From DATFVB01 sp963714035 (lineage in GTDB: Bacteria > Acidobacteriota > Thermoanaerobaculia > UBA5066 > DATFVB01): a DNA stretch of 64,000 nt. Where the stretch lies: positions 3,162,001 to 3,226,000 of the forward strand of contig OY970224.1 in the NCBI GenBank assembly GCA_963714035.1. The letters run 5' to 3'. The notes beneath the pieces were generated by a model, which saw only the letters and a program-made list of their open reading frames with translations, was not told the origin of the DNA and did no database searches. Below, one piece after another: positions 50,287 through 60,389 of the stretch. The first letter of the stretch is position 1; each line of letters starts with the position of its first letter. Both the position numbers and the translations under genes were made by a program.

Positions 50287-51797
50287 AAAAGCAGTCGAAA
50301 GTCCTCCCGTCAACCGGTCGCGAGTCGGGAACGATCGCCGGAACATCGCGGCTTTTCCGGTCGAACGAGCGCGGATTCTCGCTCATCGAGGTCATCGCCT
50401 CCCTCGTGATCATGATCGTCGTGATGGTCGCGGCCCTGACGATGTTCGACCGGAGCAACCGTATGGCGAAGGTCGAGACCTCCGTCTCCGACGCCCAGCA
50501 GAACGCCCGGTTCGCGAGCTACCAGCTCGTCCGCGAGGCCCGGATGGCGGGAGCCGGCGGGTTCCCGGCGAGCATCGGGAACGTCCAGCTTGGCGTGACG
50601 CTCTCGATCGGGAGCTCGTCCTACCACAGCGCGACCTCCGGCAAGCACCTCACCAACAACGTCAACGTGGCCAACGACGTCGTGTTCATCGCCGGGACGC
50701 ACCACGTCCGGAAGGGCACCGACGCGCTCCACATCCGGGGAGTGATCTCGAATACGCTGTTCGACCTCGGGACGAGCTCTTTCGCGCCGGGAACCGGGAC
50801 GCTCGTCATCCACGCCTGCACGAAGTTCACCGACCCGACGGCGACGAACGACTCCCAGCATCCCTGCTATCCCCTCGGGCAGAACGACGTCAGCGAGTTC
50901 AATTCCTTCTCGACCTCCAATCCGAAGCTCTGGGTGATGTCCGACGCCCTCGGCAACGTCGGCGTGGCGCTCCTGACGAATGCGGTCGTCGGCTCGGACG
51001 GAGCGGGCGAGCCGAACGCAACGCTCACGCTGCATACAACCGACGCCTACGCGAACTCGCTCAACCCGAGCGGAGCGTTCAGCCCTTTTCTGACGACGCC
51101 GACCCGGGGAGGAGTGCTCGACGACTTCCTGTATTTCGTGGACGACGGGACCGCCGCGGGAGCGACCTGCGGGACGGCGAACCAGAGCGACGACCCCGGC
51201 CCGTGCCACCCGCAGCTCGCGGCCGCTCAATGGGCCCCGAGCTCCGGCACGTGTACGGTGTCGGCCGAAGACCCGTTCGCGTGCGCGACCGTGACCCCGA
51301 TCGCCGACGACATCGAAGACCTGCAGATCGCCTACGGAGAAGACTTCCGCACGATGACGTGCACCGGTTCGGGGTCATCGCTCTCGTGTACGGGGTCGGG
51401 GACGTTGACGGCGCCGGCCCCCGACGGGTCGATCTCCGTCGTCGACGCGACCTCGTTCTCGACGATCGTCACGGCGGCGTACGGCTCGACCGCCCCGAAC
51501 AGCGACCCTTCGGAGGACGCTTCCGCCGCAGACAAGGACGAATGGATCGGAAACGTGGCCGGCGAGATCGCCATGGGGACTTTCGATTATTCGAACGACC
51601 TGACCAACCTCAAGGCGCTCTCGGTCTCGATCCTCGCGAAGGGGACGCAGCCCGACACGAAATACGTGGGCCTCGGCGCGAACTCCTGGTCGCTCATGGA
51701 CACGGGGGTCCAGTCCGTTTCCCAGCAGAGCAGCTACGCGTACCACCGGCGGCTCGTCGCCGTCCGCGTCGATTTCCGGAACTACAACACTCCGTGA
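50283..51797 (+). CDS. pilW: Minor pilin PilW-like
   Basis: 504 residues, larger than most PilW (about 270-350). The leader is long (about 31 residues, ending NERG) before FSLIEVIASLVIMIVVMVA. Then SVSDAQQNARFASYQLVREARMAG is the PilW signature after the transmembrane helix. The large C-terminal region is Ser/Thr/Gly-rich with four or more cysteines in pairs (CTKFTDPTATNDSQHPC, CGTANQSDDPGPC), likely disulfide bonded. It should sit in the minor-pilin tip complex that carries PilY1. ATG 50283 overlaps the pilV stop. Confidence 0.85.
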   Translation: MKKQSKVLPSTGRESGTIAGTSRLFRSNERGFSLIEVIASLVIMIVVMVAALTMFDRSNRMAKVETSVSDAQQNARFASYQLVREARMAGAGGFPASIGNVQLGVTLSIGSSSYHSATSGKHLTNNVNVANDVVFIAGTHHVRKGTDALHIRGVISNTLFDLGTSSFAPGTGTLVIHACTKFTDPTATNDSQHPCYPLGQNDVSEFNSFSTSNPKLWVMSDALGNVGVALLTNAVVGSDGAGEPNATLTLHTTDAYANSLNPSGAFSPFLTTPTRGGVLDDFLYFVDDGTAAGATCGTANQSDDPGPCHPQLAAAQWAPSSGTCTVSAEDPFACATVTPIADDIEDLQIAYGEDFRTMTCTGSGSSLSCTGSGTLTAPAPDGSISVVDATSFSTIVTAAYGSTAPNSDPSEDASAADKDEWIGNVAGEIAMGTFDYSNDLTNLKALSVSILAKGTQPDTKYVGLGANSWSLMDTGVQSVSQQSSYAYHRRLVAVRVDFRNYNTP

Positions 51798-51802
51798 GGG
51801 GG

Positions 51803-52330
51803 ATGACGATGCGATTCGGGACTCGCAGGAAGAAAAACGAACGGGGCGCCGCCCTGATTCTCGCGATCCTCGTCACGTTCATCCTCACGACGCTCGGGCT
51901 CGCGCTCCTCTTCTCGACCTCGACCGAGTACCAGATCGCGGGAGCGGAGACGACGGTGAACAAGACCTTCTACGCGGCGGACTCCGGCTCCCAGTACGGG
52001 AACTTCCAGATCAAGTCGCTGCGGACGTCTCCGGACACCTACCAGACCTGCACGAGCATCGCGAACTACTTCTGCTTCCAGGTCCCGGCGCGTTCGACGG
52101 CGGCGACGGACCACGCGCTGACCGTGCAGGTGAGCCCGTTGAAGCTCGTGAACCTCTCGATCTCGACGCCGGGCGGCGGCTCGTTGAACGTCAACTCGAC
52201 GCCGATCATGATCCTGGACTACGCCTTCACCTCCACGGCGACGGACACGACCGCCGGAATCAACTCGACGAAGACGATCGACGTGATCAGCTCGGTCGGA
52301 CCGATCGCCGGAAGCCCCCTTCCCCAGTAG
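51803..52330 (+). CDS. pilX: Pilus assembly protein PilX-like
   Basis: 175 residues. N-terminal KNERGAALILAILVTFILTT is the PilX/GspK-type start, in which the helix lacks the canonical FTLxE and instead has GAALIL. TEYQIAGAETTVNKTFYAADSG is the typical PilX continuation with the AADSG turn. Two cysteines follow (CTSIANYFCF). PilX is a core minor pilin and links to PilY1. It lies 5 bp after pilW and 18 bp before pilY1. Confidence 0.85.
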   Translation: MTMRFGTRRKKNERGAALILAILVTFILTTLGLALLFSTSTEYQIAGAETTVNKTFYAADSGSQYGNFQIKSLRTSPDTYQTCTSIANYFCFQVPARSTAATDHALTVQVSPLKLVNLSISTPGGGSLNVNSTPIMILDYAFTSTATDTTAGINSTKTIDVISSVGPIAGSPLPQ

Positions 52331-52348
52331 CACGAAAGCGAGGAGACG

Positions 52349-55300
52349 ATGAGAACCCTTCGACGCCCCCTGACGCCGGCCGCTCTCGCAATTGCGGCGG
52401 TGCTCTTCGCCTCGGCCGCGAGCGCCAACGACCGCGACCTGCTGTACACGAAAAGGGCGGCTCCGCCGAACATCATGATCCTCGTCGCGAACACGGAGTC
52501 GATGGCGACCTGTATTCCGGGCGCGACGCTCCCCAACGGGCAGATCTGTACGACGCTTTCCTCCGGGCTCGGCGCCAACCTCGCGCCCTTCGGCATCGGC
52601 GATTCCCCCTATTCCAAGATGGGACAGGCCAAGTCGGCGATCCTCAACATCATCGAGTCCAACGCCGCGTCGTTCTATTTCGGGCTCTCGTCGGAGTCGT
52701 ACACGCGCCAGACCGTTCGGACGGGAACGACGAAGCACTACACGTTCGTCGCCCAGGAGGCGAGCTTCTGCGACGGCAGCTCCGGCGGGAGCTTCTGGGC
52801 CTGCCAGGCGGCCGGCACCGCGATCGACTTCGGCGCGGCGGTGGGCACGCCGACGACGAGCACCTACGGCTCCATTAACTACGAGGTGATCCCGATCGGC
52901 GGCGTCACGACCGGAACGTACAGCCTGTCGTCGAACGTGGGAGCCGAGTCCTCGGTGCAGGCCTACAACGGTGACGCGAACCACCAGCCGTATCTCCTCG
53001 ACGGCACGCACGGGATGATCATCACGAACCCGACGGGCGCGACGGCTACCGGCAATCCCGGGACGCCCTCGAAGCAGGAAATGTGGATCACCTATTCGTC
53101 GACGACATCGTCGTCGATCCCCCTGAACCCGTATCGGATCAAACAGTGCTCGACCGATTGCACGCTTTCCGACGGCAGCGGATTCGACGGCCAGAAGATC
53201 ACGGTCACGAAGAAGATCGTCGAGTGCGGGGGGGCTACGGGCCAGGTTACCGCAGTCACCCTCACCAGCGGCGGTACGGCTTATACGAGCGCGCCGAACG
53301 TCGTCTTCACGGGCGGCGGCGGGACGGGTGCCACGGCGACCGCGGCGATCTCCGAGAGCGTGACGTCGATCGGCGTCACGAACAGCGGGACGGGTTACAC
53401 GAGCGCTCCGGCGTGTGCGCTCAGCGGCGGTGGCTTTACGACGGCGGCTACCTGCTCGGCGAACCTCGGGGGCGCCGGACCCATCACCGCCGTCGCGCTC
53501 ACGGGCGGCGGTACAGGTTACACGAGCGTACCGACGGTGTCTTTCGGCGGCGGCGGTTCGGGGGCGACGGCGTTGGCGGCGCTCGGCGTCGTTTCGTACA
53601 CCTTCACGGGCGGCAGCAAATACACCAGCGCGCCCTCGTGCATGGTTTCCGCACCGCCCGCCGGAACGACCGCGACATGCACGACAACGATCAGCACGAG
53701 CGGAGGCAACAAGAAGGTCACGGCAGTCAACGTCGTCCTGCAGGGAACAGGCTATACCGGCGTCCCGACCGTAACGATCGCCGCGCCCGGCGGGAGCGGT
53801 ACGCAGGCGACGGCAACCGCGGTGCTGGGCGTCGTCTCCGTCGCCCTCAACACCGGCGGATTGGGTTACACGAGCCCGACGGTGTCGTTTTTGGGCGGCG
53901 GTTTCACAACGCAAGCGACCGCCACGGCGACCGCGACAGGAACCACGGTCACGTCCGTCTCGTTCACGAGCGGGTCGGGTTACACGAGCGCTCCCACCGT
54001 TTCCTTCTCCGGCGGCGGCGGCTCGGGCGCGGCCGCGACGGCGGGAATATCAGGATCGGTCGTCTCCGTCACCCTCACGAACGGCGGCACGGGTTACACG
54101 AGCAACCCGACGGTGACGTTCACCAGCGGCGGCGGCTCGGGCGCAGCCGCAACGGCGACGGCAAGCACCGGCTCGGGAACCTACCCGTGCGACCCGACGA
54201 CCGCGACGCTCAAGGGCACCGCCCAGACAGTCGACTTCGTCGTCCCGCCTCTCACCGGGACGAACTCGTCGATCGCGAACCTCCTGACTTACTGTTCCGA
54301 GGACAGCACGAGCTGCACGTATCCGATGGTCTTCTCGAGTCTCGACCACTCGACCAACGCGACCGCCGGCGAAGAGATGGGGTGGCTCAACTACGGCGAC
54401 CTCGACGTCTCCGGCAACCAGTCCGGCTGGATCGTCCACTCCCGGAACAACCCGCAGCCCCTCGTCATGATCCCGCATCCTTACACGCCCTGGAAGGCGT
54501 ACACGGGCTCGACGCCTCTCTCGGGAACGATCAACTACACCCAGGACAGCAATCCCTGCATCCAGCGATCGTTCCGGCCCCTGTCGGCGATCATCGACAA
54601 TACGACCAGCTTCACCCAGAACGATTCGTATCCGATCTTCACGCCCGCGAGCGGCCAGACCGACGGCTCGACGAACCTGTCGCCGTCGGAGTGCGACAAG
54701 ATGGTGGACGGCGACTTCCAGGTCGGAAATTTCCCGAACGGCGGCACGAACGAGATCGCCCCCATCGTCTTCCCGGCCGGCCACAACGGCTCCGGGCTCG
54801 ACCTCGTGAAGATGCTGACCGACACCTACTTCTACTTCAACGGCGGCAACAACGCCTGCTCGGCGGCCGGCGGCGGCGTGGACGGCTTCTGCGGCGGCAC
54901 GCGGCCCGACGACCCGTTCAAGAGCTGCCGGCTCTCCGCCGTCATCCTCATCACGGATTCGTTCACGGGATCGTCCCCGGACTTCAAGTTCGGCAACGGC
55001 TCCGATCCGACGGCTCAGCTCAAGGCGATCGGCGTTCCCGTGTTCGTGATCGGCTTCGCGATGGCGCCCAACAGCAATGGGACGTGCTCCGGCTCCGTGC
55101 CGGACGTCACGGGAAGCCCGAACGTCGGCCAGTGCATCGCCTACTACAGCGGCGCGACGACGTTCCAGGACACGACGGTGACCCGGGAGGGGTACTACAA
55201 CGTCACGAGCGCGGCGTCCCTCGGGACCGCGCTCCAGGCGGCGCTCGATTCGCTCAAGACGACGACCCGGGACTTCGCGACGGCGACGATTCCGTCGGTC

Positions 55301-58075
55301 TCCGCCACCTCGGCGGGCATCGCCTATCTTTCCCAGTTCAACCCGAAGAACAACCGGTCGATCTGGGAAGGCCATCTCCGCTCGTATTTCCTCGATCCGA
55401 CGACCGGCCTCGTGAAGGCGCAGGGAAACCCCGGCCTCCCCGACCCGACGAAGTTCACCTTCTGGACGGGAGCGACCCCGGGAAGCGGAAGCCTCATCTG
55501 GGACGCCGGCGGATCCGGTTCCGACACGCCGGGCATCTTCGGGAACCTCGATGCGGAACGGAACGTCGACCCGACTCTCCTCCTCACGAGCACGCCGGGC
55601 GCAGGCGGCACGTGGAGCTCGACGAACGACCAGGCCACGGGCGTGGTCGGCCGGAACGTCTTCTTCGGCCTGAAGCCCGGAGACACCGGCTGCACGAGCA
55701 CGACCTACGAGTGCCTGACCCAGGTTCCCGTCGGCTCGGGAGGCAACAGCCCGACGCCGACCAACCAGACCGAGCCGAGCGGCGGGTGGACGGTTCCCTC
55801 GCCTCCGACCACCCTTCCCACCTGGTGGACGCCCGTCCAGGGTTCGACCTACGTGAACATCCCGGCGTCGCCGCTCGAGGGCTCCGGAAACGCGAGCCAG
55901 GCGCTCCAGAACTCGCTCTCGTTTCTGCGCGGGAATCGCGACCCGGTCGTCGAGGCGTTCAAGATCGCGACGAGCAAGTTCGACACGACCCACACGACCT
56001 GCACGTCGCTCGCGAGCGACACGGATTCCCCCTGCTACAACGGCGACGTCCTCGGTGATCTCTTCCACTCGAACCCGTCGATCGTGTCGGCGCCGTCGAA
56101 CTTCCGCTACTACTTCTCGAACGACCCGACCGCCGCGGCGCCCGGGATGTACGCCGACCGCGGCGCGTCGTACCAGACCTTCTACTCGGACCATGCGCAC
56201 CGCCGGAAGATCCTCTACGTCGGCGGCGACGACGCCGCGCTGCACGCCTTCGATGCCGGCGTCTACAACGGCGACCAGTCGACCTACGACCCGGGAACGG
56301 GCCCGATCTGCCCGCTCTGCAACAAGTTCGATTTCGGCTCGGGGCGCGAGATCTTCGCGTACGTTCCGCGGGCGGCCCTGAACAAGATCTACAACCTCGC
56401 CCACACGATCACCTACAACTGGACGGTGGACGGTCCGCCGACGATCGACGACGTCTACATGGACGTCACCCGGGTCGGCGGAAGCGCCCAGGGCGTCGCG
56501 CCGAGCGGCTCGACCGCGGATTCCGACGTCAGCGGGGCTTCCCCGTTGTCCGCGTCGCACTCATGGCGAACCGTCCTCGTCGGCACCGAGCGCGAGGGCG
56601 GCCTGACCGGCAGCCCCGACGGCGGCGGTATCACGACCGGAGTGTCGGGCAACGGCGGCTCGATCTTCGCCCTCGACGTCACCGACCCGGACAAGGCGGC
56701 GGAAATGAAGAGCTCGGATGCCGGAGGCCACGTCGGAGTGCCCGAGTGCATCGTCTCGGACTACAACCCCGCGAGCCCGGTTTCGGGGATCCCCCTGTCG
56801 GGCTGCACGGCGCCCTACCCGCGGATCTTGTGGGAGATCCGGGACGACCAGTCGACGACGACGACGGCGCCCGTGCCCACGGAGCTCTCGACGGCGGCGG
56901 CCGCAACGACCCAGGATCTCGGAATGACCTGGTCGCAGCCGGTCGTCGGCAAGGTCAAGATCAACGTCACCTCGAGCAGCCAGCCTCGCGATTTCTTCGT
57001 CGCGATCTTCGGCGGAGGGTACGACCACACCGCGGCTTCGCTCGCCGCGACGAACGCCTCGGGAAACACCGGAAACTTCCTCTACATGGTGGACATCGAG
57101 ACCGGGAAGATCATCTACAAGAAGAATCTCGGGCCCTGGAGCTCCGGTGCGAGCTCGACCAGTACGGCGGGCAATCTCACGGCGGGGGTTCCGGGGTCCC
57201 CGGGCGTCGTCGACATCAACAACGACGGCTATCTCGACTACGTGTACATCGGCGACACGCAGGGACGGCTCTGGAAGGTGGACCTGACCGCCTCCGCGAC
57301 GATCGACTCGACGACGCGCGTCCAGGCGAGCGACTGGAACCCGGTGCTGTTCTTCGACGAATATCTGAACTCGACGGCGCAGGGGACGAACCCGCGGCAG
57401 CCGATCTTCGACCGGCCTGCCCTCTTCTTCGCGGGCAACACGAGCTCCGGACAGCCGCAGATCGGTATCGCGTTCGGCACCGGAGACCGCGACAACATGC
57501 CGGTCTCGACCGACACGAACCCGAACTTCTTCGTCGTCGCCGTCGATCCTCCCGCGCGGGCGCAGGCGGTCAGCAACGATCACCCGCTCACGTTCGCGGA
57601 TTTGACGGTGGCGAGCCTCACCGCGAACAACTGCACGTCGACGACGTGCCTGGGCGCGAACGGGTACTACCTGACGCTCCCCGTCGGCTCCTCGGCCGCG
57701 CAGATCGTCAATACGGATCCGCTCGTCTTCAATCAGCAGATCTTCTTCAACACGTTCGAGCACTCGACGGTCGCCGGAGACTGCAACGAGACCGGCACGC
57801 CGTTCATCTACATCCTGAACTACTCGACCGGCGAGAGTGCCCAGACGGACGGAAACGGCAACATCGTCGCGAACACCTCCGGCCCGTCGGGCGCCGAGGT
57901 CCTCTCGAACGACATCATCTATTCGGCCGGCGGCGGCGCGAACGCGACCGCGACGAACACGACGGACACCGGAGCGAAGGTCAACGTGACGAGCTCGGCC
58001 GACAGCACGGCGCAGGATCCCGTCAAGACGGGTCTCACGCCGACGGTGAAGATCAAGTCCTGGAAGGAAGAATAG
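52349..58075 (+). CDS. pilY1: Type IV pilus tip adhesin PilY1-like, with internal beta repeats
   Basis: 1908 residues; typical PilY1 are 1000-1400. Signal peptide 1-26, then a von Willebrand A-like domain beginning NIMILVANTESM, in which the MIDAS DxSxS is changed to NTES. Residues about 291-610 are eight imperfect units of 36-42 residues around GTGYTSxPTVxF and GGGGSGA. The rest is the PilY1 C-terminal beta propeller: KILYVGGDDAALHAFD, RNVFFGLKPGD, and an EF-hand-like calcium loop DINNDGYLDYVYIGD near residue 1620. PilY1 caps the pilus and controls adhesion and retraction. The gene ends the operon and is followed by a strong terminator. Confidence 0.92.
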   Translation: MRTLRRPLTPAALAIAAVLFASAASANDRDLLYTKRAAPPNIMILVANTESMATCIPGATLPNGQICTTLSSGLGANLAPFGIGDSPYSKMGQAKSAILNIIESNAASFYFGLSSESYTRQTVRTGTTKHYTFVAQEASFCDGSSGGSFWACQAAGTAIDFGAAVGTPTTSTYGSINYEVIPIGGVTTGTYSLSSNVGAESSVQAYNGDANHQPYLLDGTHGMIITNPTGATATGNPGTPSKQEMWITYSSTTSSSIPLNPYRIKQCSTDCTLSDGSGFDGQKITVTKKIVECGGATGQVTAVTLTSGGTAYTSAPNVVFTGGGGTGATATAAISESVTSIGVTNSGTGYTSAPACALSGGGFTTAATCSANLGGAGPITAVALTGGGTGYTSVPTVSFGGGGSGATALAALGVVSYTFTGGSKYTSAPSCMVSAPPAGTTATCTTTISTSGGNKKVTAVNVVLQGTGYTGVPTVTIAAPGGSGTQATATAVLGVVSVALNTGGLGYTSPTVSFLGGGFTTQATATATATGTTVTSVSFTSGSGYTSAPTVSFSGGGGSGAAATAGISGSVVSVTLTNGGTGYTSNPTVTFTSGGGSGAAATATASTGSGTYPCDPTTATLKGTAQTVDFVVPPLTGTNSSIANLLTYCSEDSTSCTYPMVFSSLDHSTNATAGEEMGWLNYGDLDVSGNQSGWIVHSRNNPQPLVMIPHPYTPWKAYTGSTPLSGTINYTQDSNPCIQRSFRPLSAIIDNTTSFTQNDSYPIFTPASGQTDGSTNLSPSECDKMVDGDFQVGNFPNGGTNEIAPIVFPAGHNGSGLDLVKMLTDTYFYFNGGNNACSAAGGGVDGFCGGTRPDDPFKSCRLSAVILITDSFTGSSPDFKFGNGSDPTAQLKAIGVPVFVIGFAMAPNSNGTCSGSVPDVTGSPNVGQCIAYYSGATTFQDTTVTREGYYNVTSAASLGTALQAALDSLKTTTRDFATATIPSVSATSAGIAYLSQFNPKNNRSIWEGHLRSYFLDPTTGLVKAQGNPGLPDPTKFTFWTGATPGSGSLIWDAGGSGSDTPGIFGNLDAERNVDPTLLLTSTPGAGGTWSSTNDQATGVVGRNVFFGLKPGDTGCTSTTYECLTQVPVGSGGNSPTPTNQTEPSGGWTVPSPPTTLPTWWTPVQGSTYVNIPASPLEGSGNASQALQNSLSFLRGNRDPVVEAFKIATSKFDTTHTTCTSLASDTDSPCYNGDVLGDLFHSNPSIVSAPSNFRYYFSNDPTAAAPGMYADRGASYQTFYSDHAHRRKILYVGGDDAALHAFDAGVYNGDQSTYDPGTGPICPLCNKFDFGSGREIFAYVPRAALNKIYNLAHTITYNWTVDGPPTIDDVYMDVTRVGGSAQGVAPSGSTADSDVSGASPLSASHSWRTVLVGTEREGGLTGSPDGGGITTGVSGNGGSIFALDVTDPDKAAEMKSSDAGGHVGVPECIVSDYNPASPVSGIPLSGCTAPYPRILWEIRDDQSTTTTAPVPTELSTAAAATTQDLGMTWSQPVVGKVKINVTSSSQPRDFFVAIFGGGYDHTAASLAATNASGNTGNFLYMVDIETGKIIYKKNLGPWSSGASSTSTAGNLTAGVPGSPGVVDINNDGYLDYVYIGDTQGRLWKVDLTASATIDSTTRVQASDWNPVLFFDEYLNSTAQGTNPRQPIFDRPALFFAGNTSSGQPQIGIAFGTGDRDNMPVSTDTNPNFFVVAVDPPARAQAVSNDHPLTFADLTVASLTANNCTSTTCLGANGYYLTLPVGSSAAQIVNTDPLVFNQQIFFNTFEHSTVAGDCNETGTPFIYILNYSTGESAQTDGNGNIVANTSGPSGAEVLSNDIIYSAGGGANATATNTTDTGAKVNVTSSADSTAQDPVKTGLTPTVKIKSWKEE
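53222..54180 (+). repeat. Tandem repeats inside pilY1
   Basis: Eight imperfect units of about 110-125 bp encode V(T)xVxLTxGGTGYTSxPTV. The nucleotide repeats (for example GGTTACACGAGCGC) are still similar, which suggests expansion by recombination. The codon mix is less biased than in the rest of the gene. Confidence 0.85.
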
Positions 58076-58104
58076 CGGCCGGTTTTTCGAGACGCATCAC
58101 GGCA

Positions 58105-58132
58105 ACGGCGGCGAGCGATCGCCGCCGTTTTT
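58105..58132 (+). terminator. Rho-independent terminator after pilY1
   Basis: Perfect 10-bp stem ACGGCGGCGA/TCGCCGCCGT closed by a GCGA (GNRA) tetraloop, followed by TTTTTC. Confidence 0.9.
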
Positions 58133-58168
58133 CTTTGGCGGGAGGCTAAGATTCCGAGAGAGACCGGC

Positions 58169-60148
58169 GTGAACGGCGAGGAGAATTCCGAAGAGCGCTC
58201 CGGCGCGGGCGACGTCGTCGTCGGGGCGGACGGCTTCTCTGCAGAGTTTTCGGCCGCCGCGCCCGCGTGGAGCCCCGCGAGCCTCGCCGCCCGTGCGGCG
58301 CTCCTCCAGACCGGGCTCGTGCTCCTCCTCTGGATCGTTCTCGGCTACTGGAACGCGCGGCAGGCGTGGCTGCTCGAGCCGGGGCAGCAGGACGTCCTTC
58401 GACTCTTCTTCTTCCGCGAGCTGCCGATCCTCGGGCTCGTCGCCCTCGTTGCGCTGCCCGCCTGGTCGATCCATCGGCTGGCCGACGAAGCGGCGCTCGA
58501 CGTGGTCCACCCGCCGGAGTTCCTCGACCGCGTTCTCGCGTACCCGCGGGGCGTCGCGGTGCTCGACATGGCCGCGAGCGCGGTCTTCTTCTTCCTCGGC
58601 GCGATGCAGCTCCGGGTCGTGGGACGGGCGCCCGCGATCGAGTCCGCGAAGATCGTCGCGTTCGGCTTCCTCACGGGAGTCCTCTTCGGCGTCGCGGCGT
58701 TCTTCCTCCTGCAGACGGTCCTGCGCCCGCTCCTCGTCTCCGTGGCCGAGCGGGGAGGCCGCGGACCGTTCGTGGCCGCGTTTCCCCTGACGCAGAAGAT
58801 CATCGCCTCCTGCATCGCTCTCGCGTTCGTCGTGACGGGGCTCGTCGGCGAGATCGCGCTTTCGTGGGCGCAGCGTTTCGCGGAGGCGAGCACGTCGGAG
58901 GAGTCGCGCGACCGGCTGCGAGCGATCGCCGGCGAGGCCACAGGGCTGCGGGACGCGGCGGCGTGGCGGGCGTACTTCGGACGCCGGACTTTCCCCGGCA
59001 GCTCCGGGACGCTCCTCGTGATGAGCCGCGAAGGCTTCCGGGTCGCGATGTGGCCGCCGAAGCTGCCGCGCGTCGATTCCGCCCTGATCGCTTCCGACGA
59101 ATGGCGCGAAGCGGTCGGACGGCTCGGCCGCGGCACGATCGTCGCGCGCCGGGGGGAGAACCGGGTCGTGACGGCGGTCCCGCTCGCGACGGGATGGCTG
59201 ATCCTCGAGCTTGCGCCTCCCGATCCCCGCGTCCTCCGGAGTTTCGCCGCCTCGATCGCGCCGATCGGAGTCGAGATCCTCCTGCTTTCGCTGGCGCTCG
59301 CGTGGGCGGTGGGCCGCGGCATCACGCGTCCCGTGCGAGACCTCGAGCGGCGCACCCGGCGCTTCGGCGAGGACCCCGGTTCCGTGGGCGAGACGCTCCC
59401 GCCGACCGACGACGAGATCGGCGGGCTCGTCGGCTCGTTCGCGCGGATGGAGACCGAGATCCGCGCGATCCAGGAGCAGCTCCGGGTGACCGAGCGCCGC
59501 GCGGCGACGGCGGAGCTTCTCGCGGGGGTCGCGCACGAAGTCCGAAACCCGCTCTTCGGCATCACCTCCACCGCCGCGGCCCTCGAAGGGGAGCTCGCCG
59601 GCAACGAGGCGCTGGCGCCGCATCTGGCGGTCATCCGGAAGGAGAGCGATCGGCTCGCGCGGATGATGGAGGAGATGCTGGCGCTGCAGCGCGCTCCCCG
59701 GCGGAGCGGAGAGGCCGCACCGCTCCTCCCGATCCTGGAACACGCCGCCGCGGCCGTGCGCTCCCGGTTCGCCGCCCGCTCGCCGAAGATCGCGGTCGAC
59801 GCGCCGTTCGACCTCGAGATCGCCGACGCCGACCGCGAAAAGCTCGAGAGCGTCTTCACGAATCTCTTCGAGAACGCCGTCCTCTCGTTCGAGGGGCCGG
59901 TCCGGGTCGCCTGTTCGGCGCGCCGCTCCGACGGGACCGCGGTGATCGCCGTCGAGGACGACGGCCCCGGTCTTCCGGCGGAGGTGCGGGGCCGCGTGTT
60001 CGAGCCGTTCGTGACGTCGCGACCCGGCGGGACCGGGATCGGCCTCGCCGTCTGCCGGCAGATCGTTCTCGAGCACGACGGGACGATCGGGGTGGAGTCG
60101 AAGTCCGGGGGACCGACGGTCTTCACGGTTCGGCTCCCGGCGAGGTGA
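58169..60148 (+). CDS. Membrane sensor histidine kinase
   Basis: 659 residues from GTG 58169. About six helices in the N-terminal 380 residues (five grouped before 235, one at about 358-380) enclose a periplasmic sensor segment; a HAMP-like linker (GRGITRPVRDLERRTRRFG) follows. HisKA has the phosphate-accepting His near 455 (LLAGVAHEVRNPL), and the HATPase domain has NLFENAVLSF, DDGPGLP and GTGIGLAVC. The HEVRNPL motif is of the NtrB/PilS group. It follows pilY1 and its terminator by about 90 bp and may phosphorylate the sigma-54 activator at 47385. A receiver domain is not present. Confidence 0.88.
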   Translation: MNGEENSEERSGAGDVVVGADGFSAEFSAAAPAWSPASLAARAALLQTGLVLLLWIVLGYWNARQAWLLEPGQQDVLRLFFFRELPILGLVALVALPAWSIHRLADEAALDVVHPPEFLDRVLAYPRGVAVLDMAASAVFFFLGAMQLRVVGRAPAIESAKIVAFGFLTGVLFGVAAFFLLQTVLRPLLVSVAERGGRGPFVAAFPLTQKIIASCIALAFVVTGLVGEIALSWAQRFAEASTSEESRDRLRAIAGEATGLRDAAAWRAYFGRRTFPGSSGTLLVMSREGFRVAMWPPKLPRVDSALIASDEWREAVGRLGRGTIVARRGENRVVTAVPLATGWLILELAPPDPRVLRSFAASIAPIGVEILLLSLALAWAVGRGITRPVRDLERRTRRFGEDPGSVGETLPPTDDEIGGLVGSFARMETEIRAIQEQLRVTERRAATAELLAGVAHEVRNPLFGITSTAAALEGELAGNEALAPHLAVIRKESDRLARMMEEMLALQRAPRRSGEAAPLLPILEHAAAAVRSRFAARSPKIAVDAPFDLEIADADREKLESVFTNLFENAVLSFEGPVRVACSARRSDGTAVIAVEDDGPGLPAEVRGRVFEPFVTSRPGGTGIGLAVCRQIVLEHDGTIGVESKSGGPTVFTVRLPAR

Positions 60149-60169
60149 GGGATGGTTGCGATGAGGGCA

Positions 60170-60175
60170 TATAAT
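60170..60175 (+). promoter_or_regulatory. -10 box TATAAT before the HicB/HicA pair
   Basis: Consensus TATAAT ends seven bases before GTG 60183, giving a leaderless transcript; no clear -35 box. Confidence 0.45.
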
Positions 60176-60182
60176 TCTGGGC

Positions 60183-60389
60183 GTGACCGAGCTGATTTTC
60201 GAAGTCGAGGAAGCGCCGGAAGGCGGCTTTGTTGCCCGCGCTCTGGGGCCGGCGATCTTTACCGAGGCCGACTCGATTCCTCAGCTCGAGGAGCCGGTCC
60301 GCGACGCCGTTCGATGCCATTTCGAGTCGGGGAAGGCCCCCAGAATCATTCGGCTGCACTTCGTTCGGGAGCAGATCCTCAGCCTGTGA
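60183..60389 (+). CDS. HicB-like antitoxin (short form)
   Basis: 68 residues from GTG 60183. IFEVEEAPEGGFVARALG and FTEADSIPQL are the beta-beta-alpha pattern of the HicB RNase H-like fold; QLEEPVRDAVRCHFESG is the helix. It lacks the C-terminal DNA-binding domain of full HicB. Proteins of this kind are often mislabelled as a branched-chain oxo-acid dehydrogenase subunit, but nothing here supports an enzyme. Its stop overlaps the GTG of the HicA-like gene. Confidence 0.75.
   Translation: MTELIFEVEEAPEGGFVARALGPAIFTEADSIPQLEEPVRDAVRCHFESGKAPRIIRLHFVREQILSL

Noticed and set aside
53222..54180. Possible CRISPR array or tandem DNA repeat
   Set aside because: The units are in frame within pilY1, imperfect, and encode a regular protein motif; there are no unique spacers and no cas genes.
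60183..60389. Annotation as a 2-oxoisovalerate dehydrogenase subunit
   Set aside because: Only 68 residues, no thiamine or lipoyl motif, and the neighbour is HicA-like; the fold pattern is that of HicB.
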